26,430 bases of DNA, taken from NCBI GenBank assembly GCA_013115135.1, contig JABANP010000630.1, forward strand, positions 1-26,430, given 5' to 3'. Positions 1-11,000 of the stretch are shown here, piece after piece (positions within the stretch are counted from its first letter, which is position 1; the number at the start of each line of letters is the position of its first letter). Source of the stretch: Perkinsus olseni. Lineage: Eukaryota; Perkinsozoa; Perkinsida; Perkinsidae. Under the pieces are notes generated by a model. It saw only the letters and a list, made by a program, of their open reading frames with translations, had not been told where the DNA came from and did no database searches. Position numbers and translations under genes: made by a program.

Positions 1-931
1 TAATCTTGAGAAATGAGAGTAGTTGAAAGGAAAGGACAGCCCTCAGCTCTTGGGTTTAGGGAGATTGAGTCAACCTGGTTGACTGAGCTCCGCGAGGAGC
101 GACACTCTCGTCGTACCTTGTTCACAACTAGGGGACATAGAACTATCCACCATCGTGTTGGAAGACGGTTTCTGAAAGGTCCTGCTCCATCGAGTTCCAT
201 ATCAGTCTTGGCTTGAAAACCTGACTAAGTAGATCTAGCCTTTTCCAATCAGGGTACTACCCGTATTAGGCCTACTAGACATAATTACGGAGCAAGAATC
301 GCTGAATAGGTTTATAATATCCGTCAATCTCAACGACACGATCCATCATTGATGAATAATCGAGGATTGAACATTATGATGGCTACGAACGTTCAGGTGA
401 GGGACAGCTCTGTGCTCGGCTGCAGGCAATGCTTACCCCATAGACTTCCCGTTATTCTACAGTTTCTCGTCGTGGCCCCCTCCCTCTGGCGAATATCTCA
501 CACCACGTCGGGGATCATCAGGACGAGGGGCACAGCAAGTGAAGGTGGGGTTAGCCACTCCCTATGCGTACTCAATGGATATCACCAGGCGGTGGTTTCG
601 GCGGATTGCTCGCGGCTTGAAATTGTATGTCCTTCAGTTGGGCTTTCCGCGGTCACAAGTCTCGGTCTGGATGGAGACGCTCGGGTTGGGCGATGAAGGT
701 CCGAACGGGCCGCAATGAGTATCGTCGTAGCAGAGTAAACCGTCTAGAATCGGTGGGATTCCACCTACCGCCAAATTATCCGAGCAGTATCATTCGGTGG
801 GACTTCGTTCGCGTTGATTGAGGTTCGCTCGTGTCGACCTGATTCTGCAGCATGAGAGGTGAGGCATCAATGCTAGATGCTTATTGTCTCCAATACTCGG
901 GCCGCCCGAGTCGGGCGGATCTCTGGCGTAG
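1..931. other. No resolvable gene in the left end
   Basis: Short open frames occur on both strands, but I could not join any into a frame-consistent exon chain or recognise a conserved motif. The stretch may hold the upstream exons of the J-domain gene that ends at 1216, because that exon opens at an AG (930-931) with an in-frame stop just before it. I see no tRNA-like T-arm or GTATCTT-type element here, unlike the rest of the window. Confidence 0.3.
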
Positions 932-1216
932 AGCGGTGGCTCTTGCCTTCTGGTTTTTGGCGGAGCACCCCGTGCGCAAGTATTCCGTGTCTTTGATATC
1001 AACGCTCTATCACGCGAGGCCATCATGTCAGCATTTCGGAAGCGCAGCTTGTCAGTCCACCCCGATAAGCGAGGGGCGTCGGCATCCCCGGGAAGCACTC
1101 CAGCCGCTGAAAAAAGCAGTCCAGAAGATTTCATTAGCCTTGTAGAAGCGAGAGATGGATTACTCAAGTGTCTGGAGAGTCGGCGGGGCACTGCCAAACG
1201 GAGCAGGCGGCAGTAG
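932..1216 (+). CDS. J-domain (DnaJ-like) protein, C-terminal exon
   Basis: The frame reads VFRVFDINALSREAIMSAFR, then KRSLSVHPDK, then about 25 residues later EDFISLVEARDGLLKCLES, and stops at 1216. This is a J-domain: helix I/II with the basic AFRKRSL segment, the diagnostic HPD tripeptide (about 1058-1066) and helix III with F..L.EA...L. J-domains stimulate Hsp70 ATPase, so a co-chaperone role is inferred. The insert between HPDK and helix III is longer than in classical DnaJ. The exon probably opens at 932 after GCGTAG, because an in-frame TAG ends there; upstream exons are not identified. The C-terminus is short and basic (RGTAKRSRRQ). The gene could also be a small stand-alone J-protein. 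Confidence 0.7.
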   Translation, partial: SGGSCLLVFGGAPRAQVFRVFDINALSREAIMSAFRKRSLSVHPDKRGASASPGSTPAAEKSSPEDFISLVEARDGLLKCLESRRGTAKRSRRQ

Positions 1217-1221
1217 TTGTA

Positions 1222-1806
1222 ACGATGTTTCTTTTTTTTGGAGGCCTTGTGTTCGTCAGTAGTCGTTCTTTGGGTCCACGCCGAGTTTGATGAGATACTA
1301 TCGGTCACATTAGAGGAAGGTGGCAGTCGGGCCCCGACTGTCGGGGTCGAGTAGGTCGGGGTAAATCGTGTTCGGTGATCCCGGCACTCGCCAGAAAGCG
1401 CGAAAATTATTCCGTATTTCCGATGACCCTTCGGAATCCCCGTGCGTGCGCTATGTATTAATAACAGCATGGCGAGCTCCTTTTGAGTGCACGCGAACGA
1501 ATTTCCACGCTTCGTGCGCTTCTTCCGGGCGCTGATTACTTCCACCTTACTTACTGGCCACCATAACGACCCTCAGTCGCGCAAGATTATACATATATCG
1601 GGAACGCACCCGTAAGCCTTCATCAAGCGCTCTTGGTTCTGTGTAATGGCCTTCTCAACACACGTCTTTGCTCGCGCCATCGTAATATTCGTATTGGCTT
1701 CGACACCGTCAATGGCGATGCAGTCCGGTGCACGCAAACGGCCTAGGACGGTCGGCGGACAACGAGAGGTAATCACGAGTGTTGGGCGATGGAGGGGACT
1801 CTTCAC
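1222..1806 (-). CDS. Unrecognised small gene, two exons visible
   Basis: Two minus-strand open segments join in frame across a 54-bp GT-AG intron (1539-1592). The upstream segment contains APDCIAIDGVEANTNITMAR and ends in QERLMKAYGCVPD; the downstream one continues ILISARKKRTKRGNSFACTQ and KELAMLLLIHSARTGIPKG. Intron size and phase match the other genes here, which is my main support. I recognise no family. The basic cluster suggests nucleic-acid binding, but that is a guess. The downstream limit is uncertain: the frame stays open to 790, where it runs antisense to the J-domain exon, so the true end is probably before 1216. Confidence 0.4.
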
Positions 1807-1820
1807 CGACTGTTCTACAG

Positions 1821-2597
1821 GTTGATGATTCTACAACTGAAAGGCTTGACCAGCTGGAGACTCAGATGTCCAGGCTTCAAATTGATGATTCAACTACGGG
1901 AAGGCTGAATAACCTGGAAACTAAGATATCTGAACTGATGGAAAGAATGTCTAGGCTGGAAGATGGAGTGTCGGCGATTGGCGAGAAAACTTATTGGTTG
2001 AGTAGCAACAACGGGCAGGTACGACCTCGACAGCATCGTCCCGAAATGTTTGTTCCATCTTGTAGATTCATAGCCGATACGACAAGTGCTTGGTTGAGTA
2101 TGCAGAGAGCTTCTTACATGTGTTCACTTCCGATGATCTAGAATTCAGCGAGAAATATGCGATCTATTGGGAAGAGCGTCGCCCGACGGGGAAGCGCATC
2201 TCTTTGAAGTACTACTCATAACCGGTTCCACTCTCCTCCTTCCGGCTAGTATACGAGATCGTATGATCCGTCGATTTTCGTTCTCAGCATGAATGGCGAA
2301 GAGTTGGTGAAAGTCTGGTATGGAAATATGGCAGACGGAGGGGAGATCGTCAAGCCGTCTGAAGAGATTAGAAGGATCCTCTTTGACATTATTCCTTTTG
2401 CGCATTTACTCCCGAGAATCAGGGAAGAACTTGCAAATGGCATGAATCAGAGGCGGTGCGAACGTCTGATCAAATACATTGAATCCCACTCCCCAACCAG
2501 GGACTATGATGATCGGAGTTGGATAAAGAAATTTATGGATGACAATATTGATACAGCTGTGAGTCTCCTACAACAACATGGAACCTATTACACATGA
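1821..2597 (+). CDS. Coiled-coil protein with internal repeat, C-terminal exons
   Basis: Three exons join in frame: 1821-2018, 2066-2208 and 2288-2597, separated by GT-AG introns of 47 bp (2019-2065) and 79 bp (2209-2287). The first opens after TTCTACAG. It carries two copies of a roughly 23-residue unit (DDSTTERLDQLETQMSRL and DDSTTGRLNNLETKISEL) followed by MERMSRLEDG, a heptad-like coiled coil. The middle exon reads SRYDKCLVEYAESFLHVFTS and the last is charged and helical, ending in DTAVSLLQQHGTYYT. I do not recognise the family; it may be lineage specific. Upstream exons with the start codon are not identified. Confidence 0.55.
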
Positions 2598-3177
2598 GTT
2601 ACCACTGAATGTCTACGAGTAGCAGTTGAGTGTCTCCAGCATGTTTACTGTGATGTTAGAAATTTATTGGATGTCTTTTTGAGTTTGTTGAAGTTGTTCG
2701 ACGTTGTTAAATTATCATGATTAATTATTGGTGGTCAGTGATGAGCTATGATTAACAATTATTAAGGTCACCAACTGTGACGGAGGCCGCCACATCAAAG
2801 TAGGACCGTGATGAATCCTGGCTGACGCATGACGCGTATCTCCACCCTCATGGCGAAGAACAAGCATGAGTGCGAAATGGTTCTAGTCATCGTGGTGGTG
2901 GTGAAGGGTGGCGCGATTCAGCTAGAAGTTACGAACTCCGCCGATCGAGGTGTGGAATTCGAGGACCCTCAGGCATATGAACTCGACGCACATGCATCCC
3001 ACGAGAAACTTTGGGGAACGAGGCAAGGCAAATGATGAAGTCAATCCATTTGGATATCTTCCACTGCGGAATCACTCGATGACGATGGAGCTCTTCTCCC
3101 CCGCCGTTGGTCGTCAGCGGCCTGTGATGACATCCGTCAGGCGACTTCGATAGGAATGAAGGATGAGCCAACCCTCC
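2598..3177. other. Unassigned stretch between two genes
   Basis: A plus-strand frame at 2829-3035 (containing GGAIQLEVTNSADRGVEFED) looks protein-like, but I could not attach it to other exons. 2600-2800 is AT-richer and fits 3' flank of the coiled-coil gene. TCF25 could extend into the right part if the GTGAGT overlapping its stop near 3180 is a splice donor. Confidence 0.25.
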
Positions 3178-6100
3178 TCAACTCACTTCGTCAAGAAGAA
3201 TTCGCTGTATGATTGGGTCCTCATCATCATCCTCGAGATCCCGTCTGTCGCCCAAGTCGTTAACCAGCCCATCCTCTTCCGCTTCGCCATCAGGTTGCTG
3301 AGGGTCTCCCCCAAGGCCCAGCCGTTCGGTGATCCGATCCAGCGCTCATGGATCCCCGCGGTGATGTTGATCTAATAAAAATGAAAGTGGGTGAGAGAAA
3401 AGGACAGTCCGAAGCTCCCCTCACAGGTTCGGCTTCGGTGCCAGTGTAATCAACCCGTGACCAAGGCATGAGACTCTGGACAAATGCGACGAGAGCGTTG
3501 GAGTCCAGAGAGACATTAGCCCGGCTGTCCCCAGATCCGCCCCGGCGAAGGTCTGCACCATAGGTTCTGAACAGCTGAACCCAAAAAAGGATAGTTCAAG
3601 ATGCGGAGCACGGCGTCAGCGTCACCTTATTATCGGCTTCTGAAGAGCGCCCTTGGCAGCATGGGGAGAATTAACGGTAAACTCCGACTTCGATATATCA
3701 GCATATCTGCACCGAGGCGTGCACAGGAGCAGGCATGTATCGGCGGCTACCTCCCCAACGAGATCAGGCAAAGTACTGGTTGACCAGCGCCTCCTGACAC
3801 CCTCCAAATCTGGGCTCAACTCAATCTGAGAGAGTCGAGGATCTTGCTATCTTGCAATTCCTTAACAACTTTGGTACCAAACGCTGAGAGGCCGAGAAGA
3901 GCCAGTCCTGCAACTGCGCCGGTTTCCATAATTGCCAAGCCTTCTCGGCGTATGCTTCTGTCAATAATAGATGAATCGACCCGAACTTCTCATGCATGAA
4001 ATACCTACGTTAAGGAAATGCAAGATCGGCAAGTATTCCAAGCCACCTACGTTCTAGCATCAGAGAAAGGAGGGTTCCTGAACAGATCTTCCCAAGGCTT
4101 GTGACCATCCCCTGATAGGGGAGTTGACATCGCTATTAAGAGTGTCCGTACAGTATAGGGGAATCTGAATCGAAGGAAGTCACTCCCGACGGTCCGAGAG
4201 TAGCCGCTGCTGCTCACAGAAGTATGGCTTTCATCAGAGCTACCGAGGCATCTAGTGCCGAGTCGCCAGTTGAAGCATCTGGAAGAAGAAGTCCCGTACG
4301 AGGCAGTCGGAAGATCTCCCACTTTCAATAATGATTGCCCTCCGCAAATCCTCGGCTGTGACTCGTTTCACAGCAGCGGAGGCCTCGTCAGCAGTTGGTA
4401 GCTGTTGATACCGCGCCAAGGCCTCAGAGAATCTGCAGCGACGCATGGAGGCTCGGGAACCCAGAAGCTGATACTCACGCAAAGTTGGGCATCGCGGAGT
4501 CGAGAGCTGAGTAGTAAACGCCGTCGTGGGCTGCCGGAGGTGGTGGCACAAAGGATGCTACGAAGCGATGAAGCCAGTCGTATTCGTGGCTGCGAATCTG
4601 AGATAGGAGAATGGTTGAAGATAACAAATAAGTCGTGAAGGGCAGGGACTGGCGAAAACCCACATAGACGTCAGATGCAGATGGCTACAGCGTAAGTATC
4701 GATGTGCATAAGGGCGTGAACTCTATCTTGCTCGTCATCCATGAGTAGAAGTAACTTGAACACTTCCAAAGCAGTGCGAGTGCAGCCCTGCCCAGCTAGT
4801 AGTAGGCCATGAACCTGGAGCGGGATCATAAACCATGCAGAACAGAGGTGATGCTAGTCCCACCAGGAGGGTCCTCAATGCGAGGATTGTAAAACAGTAG
4901 TATGGATCATCTTCCGACAGCCGGAGTGATGCGACCAAACCGGGTTCCTTCTCGGCGTTGGGGTGCTCTGAGTCACGAAATAAATTACAGCCTGGGATAG
5001 TGGGCTACTTAGACGCGCGACGCTTGGACGCCTGTGGCGATGTGGTAAGTGAGGAAACGATCACGATGCGGTAAATTTTGTATCGTAGAATGGGAAACAC
5101 TATTCCTGGTGTAATCAATACGAGGGGCAGGGGAATCGATGAAGTAGCGCAACCTTACACCGGTCGAACTAGGCGATAAGAACTAAGCTATGGCTATCAT
5201 GGGAAACATCATCTTCCAGCTTTTAGGCGGACTTATGACAGTCCGTGGTAGTGGTGTCAACAACCCCGGCTGCTGTAACAACTTTAGTGTCCTCGAGCAA
5301 GGCAAACCGAGTTGCCAGTCTCCTGATGTTATTTACAACCCGGGTTCGAGCCCACTTTGAGATCGCACTGCCACTGCATAACTTGCTAACAAGGACCAGT
5401 ATGGTAAGCTGCCACAGTGAGTTTACGAGCGGTTCAATAACTTTCTCCACTATCTTGGGCGCTACCAAACCCTTGAATTCTGAGATCTTCCTCTCGAAGC
5501 AATCAAGATTCTCGGCTAAGAACCTGCTACCGTACGATGGACGTTCGCAGGGTTTAGTATTCCCTGAACTTAGCATAGTTATGATGGTCTCTTTTTTGAG
5601 GGGAGTCTTCGCCAACAGGCCGTAGTTATTAGCCATACAATTCACGACCATGTCTTCGAACATGCCGACGGCGGTATGAGCCTGGTTACCCGTTACACCG
5701 CCTTGATCGGCATTGCCGCGGCCTTCAACACTTCTACGATTATGGGTAGAGTGGCCCAGGGACGACTCAGAAAGCTCGAGTTTCGCATGCAGCCCGGCCG
5801 AGAACTCATCGGACCGGCGTGCGGATTCGCCTCTCTTCGGCCAACGCAATATTAGGAGTAGTCTCATTCAGGAATCTTCGAGGATCCTTCATCCCGAATG
5901 GTGGCTTGGCAGTACCAACCGCCACCAATAAGCGGCCCCACCTGTGCAAAATGCACATCAAGCCAGCGAGAAAACCACTAGACTACAATCCCAATTTGGG
6001 ATTCCCAAATCCCAGCCAATAGCGACTCCCATGTTGGCTTAGGCAGCTCAAAGTTCTGCTAACCCAATATCCTGCGACGAACCTGCCCGCATAACGGAAC

Positions 6101-7970
6101 CCAGGAGCGGGGTAGCGATAGGGTTGAGAGCATAAGGTTGCGAGTCGCGACTCGCCATCGAATGCAGGACTAGTCCGCGGTGAACGCTTCCACAAGAACC
6201 AGCGTTAGAGCGGAATTGGGTCGTATGTCTTCCCACGCCACTCTTGTTTCTGCGCTAGGCCGACGGTGTGCGAGTGGAGTCCACTCAGTGGACGCAGGAG
6301 GCCGAGCGCGTCGGCAACCATCTGGTGGCTGCAGAGAATAGGGACGTGAAACTCAGCTGTATGCTCAGCTCCGATGGACGTGAGGAAGCAAGACTTGGTA
6401 AAGCTGAATGATAAGAATATAAGAGAAAAGGGGTGGATCCCGAGGAGATGGGAAGTTTGAACCCTTCGAATTCGTATGAGAAGAATAGCACCACTTCCGC
6501 CGACCAGCGGGGAGGACACATCTCAAAAAAGTCAAACCGAGTCGTTCTTTGCTCGAAGTATGCCTTACTCCCCTTCCTATGCCGCCTCTTGCCACTGTGC
6601 TCCTTCTTATTCCGTTGGCCCCCACCCGACTCCATGAAGGGATCGAAGAGTGGATGAGTGCTACATTGTAGAACATAAAGACCTCGGCGGAGGAGCTTTC
6701 CAGCAAGTTCGAACTCCCGGTGCTCTCGATACAGGTCGGTGACTGCCAGAATCTGACGATCCTCGCTTTCCGATTATTCGACGCAGCTGCTGCGGCACTA
6801 CCGAATGAAGATGAAAGGGATTCTTCTGAAGAAAGTAAATGAGAGAGTCCACGTCCGAGGATGCAACCTGAATAAAAAACGTGAGGTGTGGGAATTGAAC
6901 CGGAAGCCTTACAATCTCGCAGTAAGTATCCATAGATTTCAAATAAGATTTGCTGGGTTCCAAATAGAACTGAGTTCTCTGTTCTCCACTGGATGTACTG
7001 TCCCCTGATGGGCTGTACCTACATTTACGATCCGGACGATCCCCGGTTCTACCCGATCATCCTACACTTTCATCATCAGCGTTGAATCCTGCACTGCGGC
7101 TGGTGTCGGCCACATCTCTTCCTCCTGGTTCATAGGCCAGTCGTGCAACAGCCACGACTTCTTCTTCAAGTTCGCACTGGATCGAGCAGCCGTGGCCGAC
7201 CCCATGCCGCGGGGATAGTTGATGATCCGATTGTGGGGGTGGCCGGTGGCGTTCTCTGCTCGAACTCTCAGAGTGTAGGCCTCAGAGCCGAAGATGCCTA
7301 AAGAAGTCCCAAATTCGAATCCCAGTGTCTAAAATGTCACTAGGGCTCACGTTTGATCTCAGTCTCCGGATTAAGATTCCTCCGGGCAATCTTCAATAGG
7401 GGATCGGATGCAGCAGGCGCCGTCGAAGCAGGTGAACCTGCTCGAGTCGTGGTCGGGCCCATCTAGTTCCATCATGCACAGTTCGGTATCGACTTCATCG
7501 TGACTCGCCGTCAGGAAAGAATGGAGCAGCTGAGGATCGAACCCGGGAGTAGTTACCTCTTTCCTCGCCTGCCTTGGAGGCCTTGGCCTTCTTCCGCTGC
7601 TGTGGAGGGCTAGTCTTCTTTTTCTGGGGTTGCTTCTGCTGTGCTTTCTTTCCCCCTGCCTGCGCCATCGGCTTCACCAGCTGAGGCGCCACATCCTCTT
7701 CTTCCTCCTCCTCATCGCTCGAACTCGTGTTGTCGTCATCGTCATCATCGCTGTCCATTGCCGCGGCGAAGACGTTCTTATCTAAATGGAACCGTCGGTA
7801 TCGACGATATTCACTCTGACGTCCTCTCATTCACATCGTCTGGGAGAATCTTCAACCAGCAGTTCATCCGCGTTGTCTTCATCATCAGCGGCAACAGCAG
7901 CCGGGAGCGGTCCCTCGACTAAGCCCTCCTCCGCCAAGCGAAGCTGCTTGTTAATTTGGCGTCTACTCAT
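3178..7970 (-). CDS. TCF25: TCF25 / RQC1 (Nulp1 family) protein
   Basis: The start codon is at 7970 and the protein opens MSRRQINKQLRLAEEG, like animal TCF25 (MSRR...). An acidic stretch (DDDDDDNTSSSDEEEEEE) and a lysine/glutamine-rich segment follow, then ARRNLNPETEIKRIFG, KKKSWLLHDWP, LEPSKSYLKSMDTY, YFLQKNPFHLHSDRQI, GLYVLQCSTHPLFDP, GCTRTALEVFKLLL and SHEYDWLHRF, all in family order. In yeast Rqc1 acts in the ribosome quality-control complex on the 60S subunit, with Ltn1 and Rqc2; that role is inferred. Phase-checked introns: 7782-7834, 7438-7556, 7298-7350, 7019-7065, 6868-6912, 6762-6801, 4992-6568, 4815-4863, 4598-4688, 4433-4478, 4279-4322, 4165-4217, 4005-4050 and 3826-3877. These give 610 codons; the last exons (SRANVSLDSNALVAFVQSL, then an acidic tail) are clear in sequence but not in splicing. 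The 3' end at 3178 is tentative. Confidence 0.93.
4992..6568 (-). other. Anomalous 1577-bp intron of TCF25
   Basis: The donor GTAAGG at 6568 follows the exon ending KRRHRKG, and the acceptor ATCCCAG at 4992 precedes CNLFRDSEHPNAEKEPG. The joined frame is consistent (phase 1) and the protein stays collinear with TCF25 on both sides. The other 13 resolved introns of this gene are 40-119 bp. This one contains a 214-codon same-strand open frame at 5223-5867 and a T-arm-like sequence near 5340. Confidence 0.7.
5223..5867 (-). CDS. Possible nested open frame inside the TCF25 intron
   Basis: This 214-codon uninterrupted frame is one of the longest in the window and lies wholly inside the large TCF25 intron on the same strand. 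Its middle reads MFEDMVVNCMANNYGLLAKT, then ENLDCFERKISEFKGLVAPK and IVEKVIEPLVNSLWQLTIL, a plausible helical protein. I recognise no transposase, reverse transcriptase or other domain. It also spans a 52-bp GT-AG interval with a T-arm-like core (GGGCTCGAACCCGGG) of exactly the size of other introns here, so the real product may be spliced. It could be a nested gene, a mobile-element relic or chance. Confidence 0.35.
   Translation of the reverse strand: MRLLLILRWPKRGESARRSDEFSAGLHAKLELSESSLGHSTHNRRSVEGRGNADQGGVTGNQAHTAVGMFEDMVVNCMANNYGLLAKTPLKKETIITMLSSGNTKPCERPSYGSRFLAENLDCFERKISEFKGLVAPKIVEKVIEPLVNSLWQLTILVLVSKLCSGSAISKWARTRVVNNIRRLATRFALLEDTKVVTAAGVVDTTTTDCHKSA
6868..6912 (-). repeat. T-arm intron (TCF25 intron 5), sense
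   Basis: This 45-bp intron begins GTAAGGCTTCCGGTTCAATT and ends TTTTTTATTCAG. GGTTCAATTCC is a tRNA box B/T-arm consensus in the sense of the host gene, 10 nt from the donor. Splicing restores YCEIVASSDVDSL, which is collinear with TCF25 proteins, so the boundaries are secure. Confidence 0.85.
7298..7350 (-). repeat. T-arm-like intron (TCF25 intron 3)
   Basis: This 53-bp intron (GTGAGC...CTTTAG) contains CTGGGATTCGAATTTGGG, a degenerate T-arm best read antisense to the gene. Removing it joins LNPETEIKR to IFGSEAYTL, which matches the conserved TCF25 core, so this is certainly an intron. Confidence 0.8.
7438..7556 (-). repeat. T-arm intron (TCF25 intron 2), sense
   Basis: This 119-bp intron starts GTAACTACTCCCGGGTTCGA, so a box B (GGGTTCGATCC) sits within 25 nt of the donor. 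The acceptor ends ACTCGAGCAG. Joining gives KAGEERGSPASTAPAAS then DPLLKIARRNLNPE in one frame. A closer internal CAG would make a 27-bp intron, but that leads to a stop. Confidence 0.75.
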
Positions 7971-8007
7971 ACAAGAACTGCTCCAATGAATGCCATCCTT
8001 GGCACTA

Positions 8008-11000
8008 CTATAACGCAAAGACCGACGGAAATAGTAGAACAATAGTAAAGGTTTGTGAAGATGGTAGTAGCTCGCATAGGGTGACTAAGTCGCAGACGAC
8101 GGCATCATCATCATAAATCAGCTGCTGTTGGGGACCAGTCCTCGTCACATACAGATCTGATGAACGACCACTACAACGGGAGATATTGACGAGTTTGAAG
8201 AATCTTACTGTTCATCCAGCTCAGGGTTAGAGAAATCATCAACTCCACGGTCGAGCTCGACGAAGTCGGTGAGCTCAAATTGTGGTAGACAGCGGATACG
8301 CTCCTGAGACGATATGGTCATCTACCCCGACCTAAAGATACTCTTCTTACTGATACGGACGGCAGCATCCTCCACAGGTCATGATGTTGCATCTGTTTCG
8401 TCCACTCAGTCTCAACCAATGGCACCTGACCGTAATTTCATGGCGCGTGACGCACAACAACGTCGCCCAAGTTCTCGAATCCGGAAAATTTCATCAGCAT
8501 AGCAAATTCGTCTTTATACCGACTTATTCTGACTCTTGCATGGTCAAACTCAAGATACTCACCTCCTTAGCTTGCAACGGTGTTACATCCGGTGGTACTT
8601 GGAAGTGATACTCTCGTTTGGGCACCTGTCCTGTCCGCGCAGGGACCGGCATTCGGAACATGCCACCCGCCGACGCCGCAGCCGACGACGACTTCGCGTC
8701 GTTCGAGGAAGCGTTGCCCCCACGCAAGGACAGATCCTTGATAACATCAGTGAGACCGTATCTGACGGAAAAACAAATCGATCATCAGGGCGAGCGCTAA
8801 ATGCCTGAAATGGAACATGCCTTACCTCGCTAACTGTCTTGCCACTAATTCAGTCACAACACACCGCCATTTGTAGTAGCCGACTTGATCGTTCGCTCGA
8901 GTAGTCGAGGCGGAAGGATTCTGCTCAGCCGACGGGGCCGAGTCCAGCGGGGGAGGATCTTGAAAACGAAATATTAGGGACAGACGGGGTATGGTCGACT
9001 TACCAACAAGTGGGCCAACGCGGAAGAGTAGGAGAAGGATAAATCGCTGACGAACAAACCAGGACCAATGCAACTGAGGAGGAATCGCCACGTCACGCGC
9101 CACGCAATTAACCTCGGCAAAGCTCACCAGCAACCTGTCGAAGTGCTTTCCTAGTAAATGGTCAGTGACCAAACTTCGCCCACTCATGGTCGACACGGGG
9201 CCAGCAAAGAGACCCCAATGCTGATAGATCAACCACAGAACATTATGCATGTTTCTAGCTATATCACACCTGAAAAATATCTCAGGTTAAAGCAGGCAAG
9301 ATACAAAATAGGTCGACTGAGTACTCTAATAGCATATCGATGCCATGCAGTAAAAAGTTCATGTCGAAATCGCCCGGTAGTGAAGCATGTCGGACCAGCA
9401 GAGACAAAAATAGGAAATGAATCTGCGGGAATGAACAGCCATGAGTGACAAGACCCCTCCCTAGTCAGCCTTACCATCTTCATAGCGCATGCGACGGCTT
9501 TTTGATTGTAGACATTGGTACTGTGGAACATTATCTGAGGGTAAGATATGGCGAGAAGACACGAGCGGGCATAGTTTTTCACTTTCACGATGCAGCTGAG
9601 CGTCTGTGTGTTCCTCAGGACACTGGCCGCACAGTCGACTAAGGCATCCGGGTAGTGGTCAACTCTCTTATGGTACTTCATGCAGAGGAATACCTGTGGG
9701 TTCGAAGTTGACCTATTTGGTATCTTTCGCGATCAACCTGGAGATACTCACCCCCTTGAGAAGCGTCCGATATCCAGGTAAATACTTCCACAAATCTGCC
9801 AATTGGTTCTGGTCGACAACCACTTCAGAAACGTATCTGCAAGAGACGTATCTCTGAGTTGAGCATGCGAGATTCAAAACAGGTCACTACTTGCACCAAC
9901 ACTTCACGAAGAGCAAAAACGTTGTTTTCCTCTTCCTCATTCTCGCACGCCACAAACTTTTCTCGCCGATCAATGCGTGAACTTGGATCTAAGACAATGA
10001 AAACGTATCTTTCGAAGCCTATAGAGCAGGCTTCGACCTTCCTCACCTGCAGCAGTCTGCGCTTCACTCTCACCCATCCATGCTCCGTTAATCCAAAGTA
10101 TTCACTGAAAAAGCATAACAAGATACCATTCGCCACGCCGATCTGCACGCATGCACAAGAAGATTCTTCATTACTTCAATCCATTATGGAAGTCAGTAAG
10201 GTCGAATAGTAATTGAATATCTTTAGCTTGAGGGACCCACACTCGATTGCTGTGTAAAGATGCTCGCATCAGGCTATACCTAAGATACTCGGCGCATCTT
10301 GCACCATGCACAACGCAGGTCAACCTTACGAGCTGCCTCTCCACTCAGCGATATCCATATCTTCCTCCTCTTTGCTTAATAAACAATCAGCTACTGTTCT
10401 ACCAAGTTCTGGTACTAGGAAATATAACCTGATACATAAAACAAATCCACCAGTGTACACCAACTGTAGGGGTATGCATATAGTTGGTCTTTTATACGAG
10501 GAGAAATACGCACATAATGAGTCCATAAAAAGTGGAAAGATACGCACATGGTGAGCCTCTCCCATGAAATAGGTTATGCTCATAGCGATTATATAACGCG
10601 TAAGAGAATTTATTCGTAGTAAGTTCATACCGTGGGAAAAGATATCCACATGACGAAGAATGAATACGGGAACATCGAACGGAGCGCATCCCGATCCGCT
10701 GTGAATATCTTCTTACCTTGCATACAACATCGGTATCATATCTGGGCTAACCTCATAAAGGTTGTAACCTCTCCGACCAGAGTCTATCGTCCGCAAGGCG
10801 AAAACTGCTAGCGTGTATCTGAGAGGGCATCCGAGAATGACTAAGTCGTAGGAGGACGTGACTTGGCATGCAATAGGTCCAGGGTTCGAACCCAAGCACT
10901 CATATTTTATTTCGATCTTATTTCAATATGGTAGGGCTTTCAACAACAGCAAAGCGCTTTCACACACCAACCGAAAAATCACTTGCGGAAAATTTCACAA

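Noticed and set aside
790..1545. A 251-codon minus-strand open frame
   Set aside because: Its right part overlaps the plus-strand J-domain exon with an HPD motif, so that part is antisense. Only the left part (above about 1222) may be coding.
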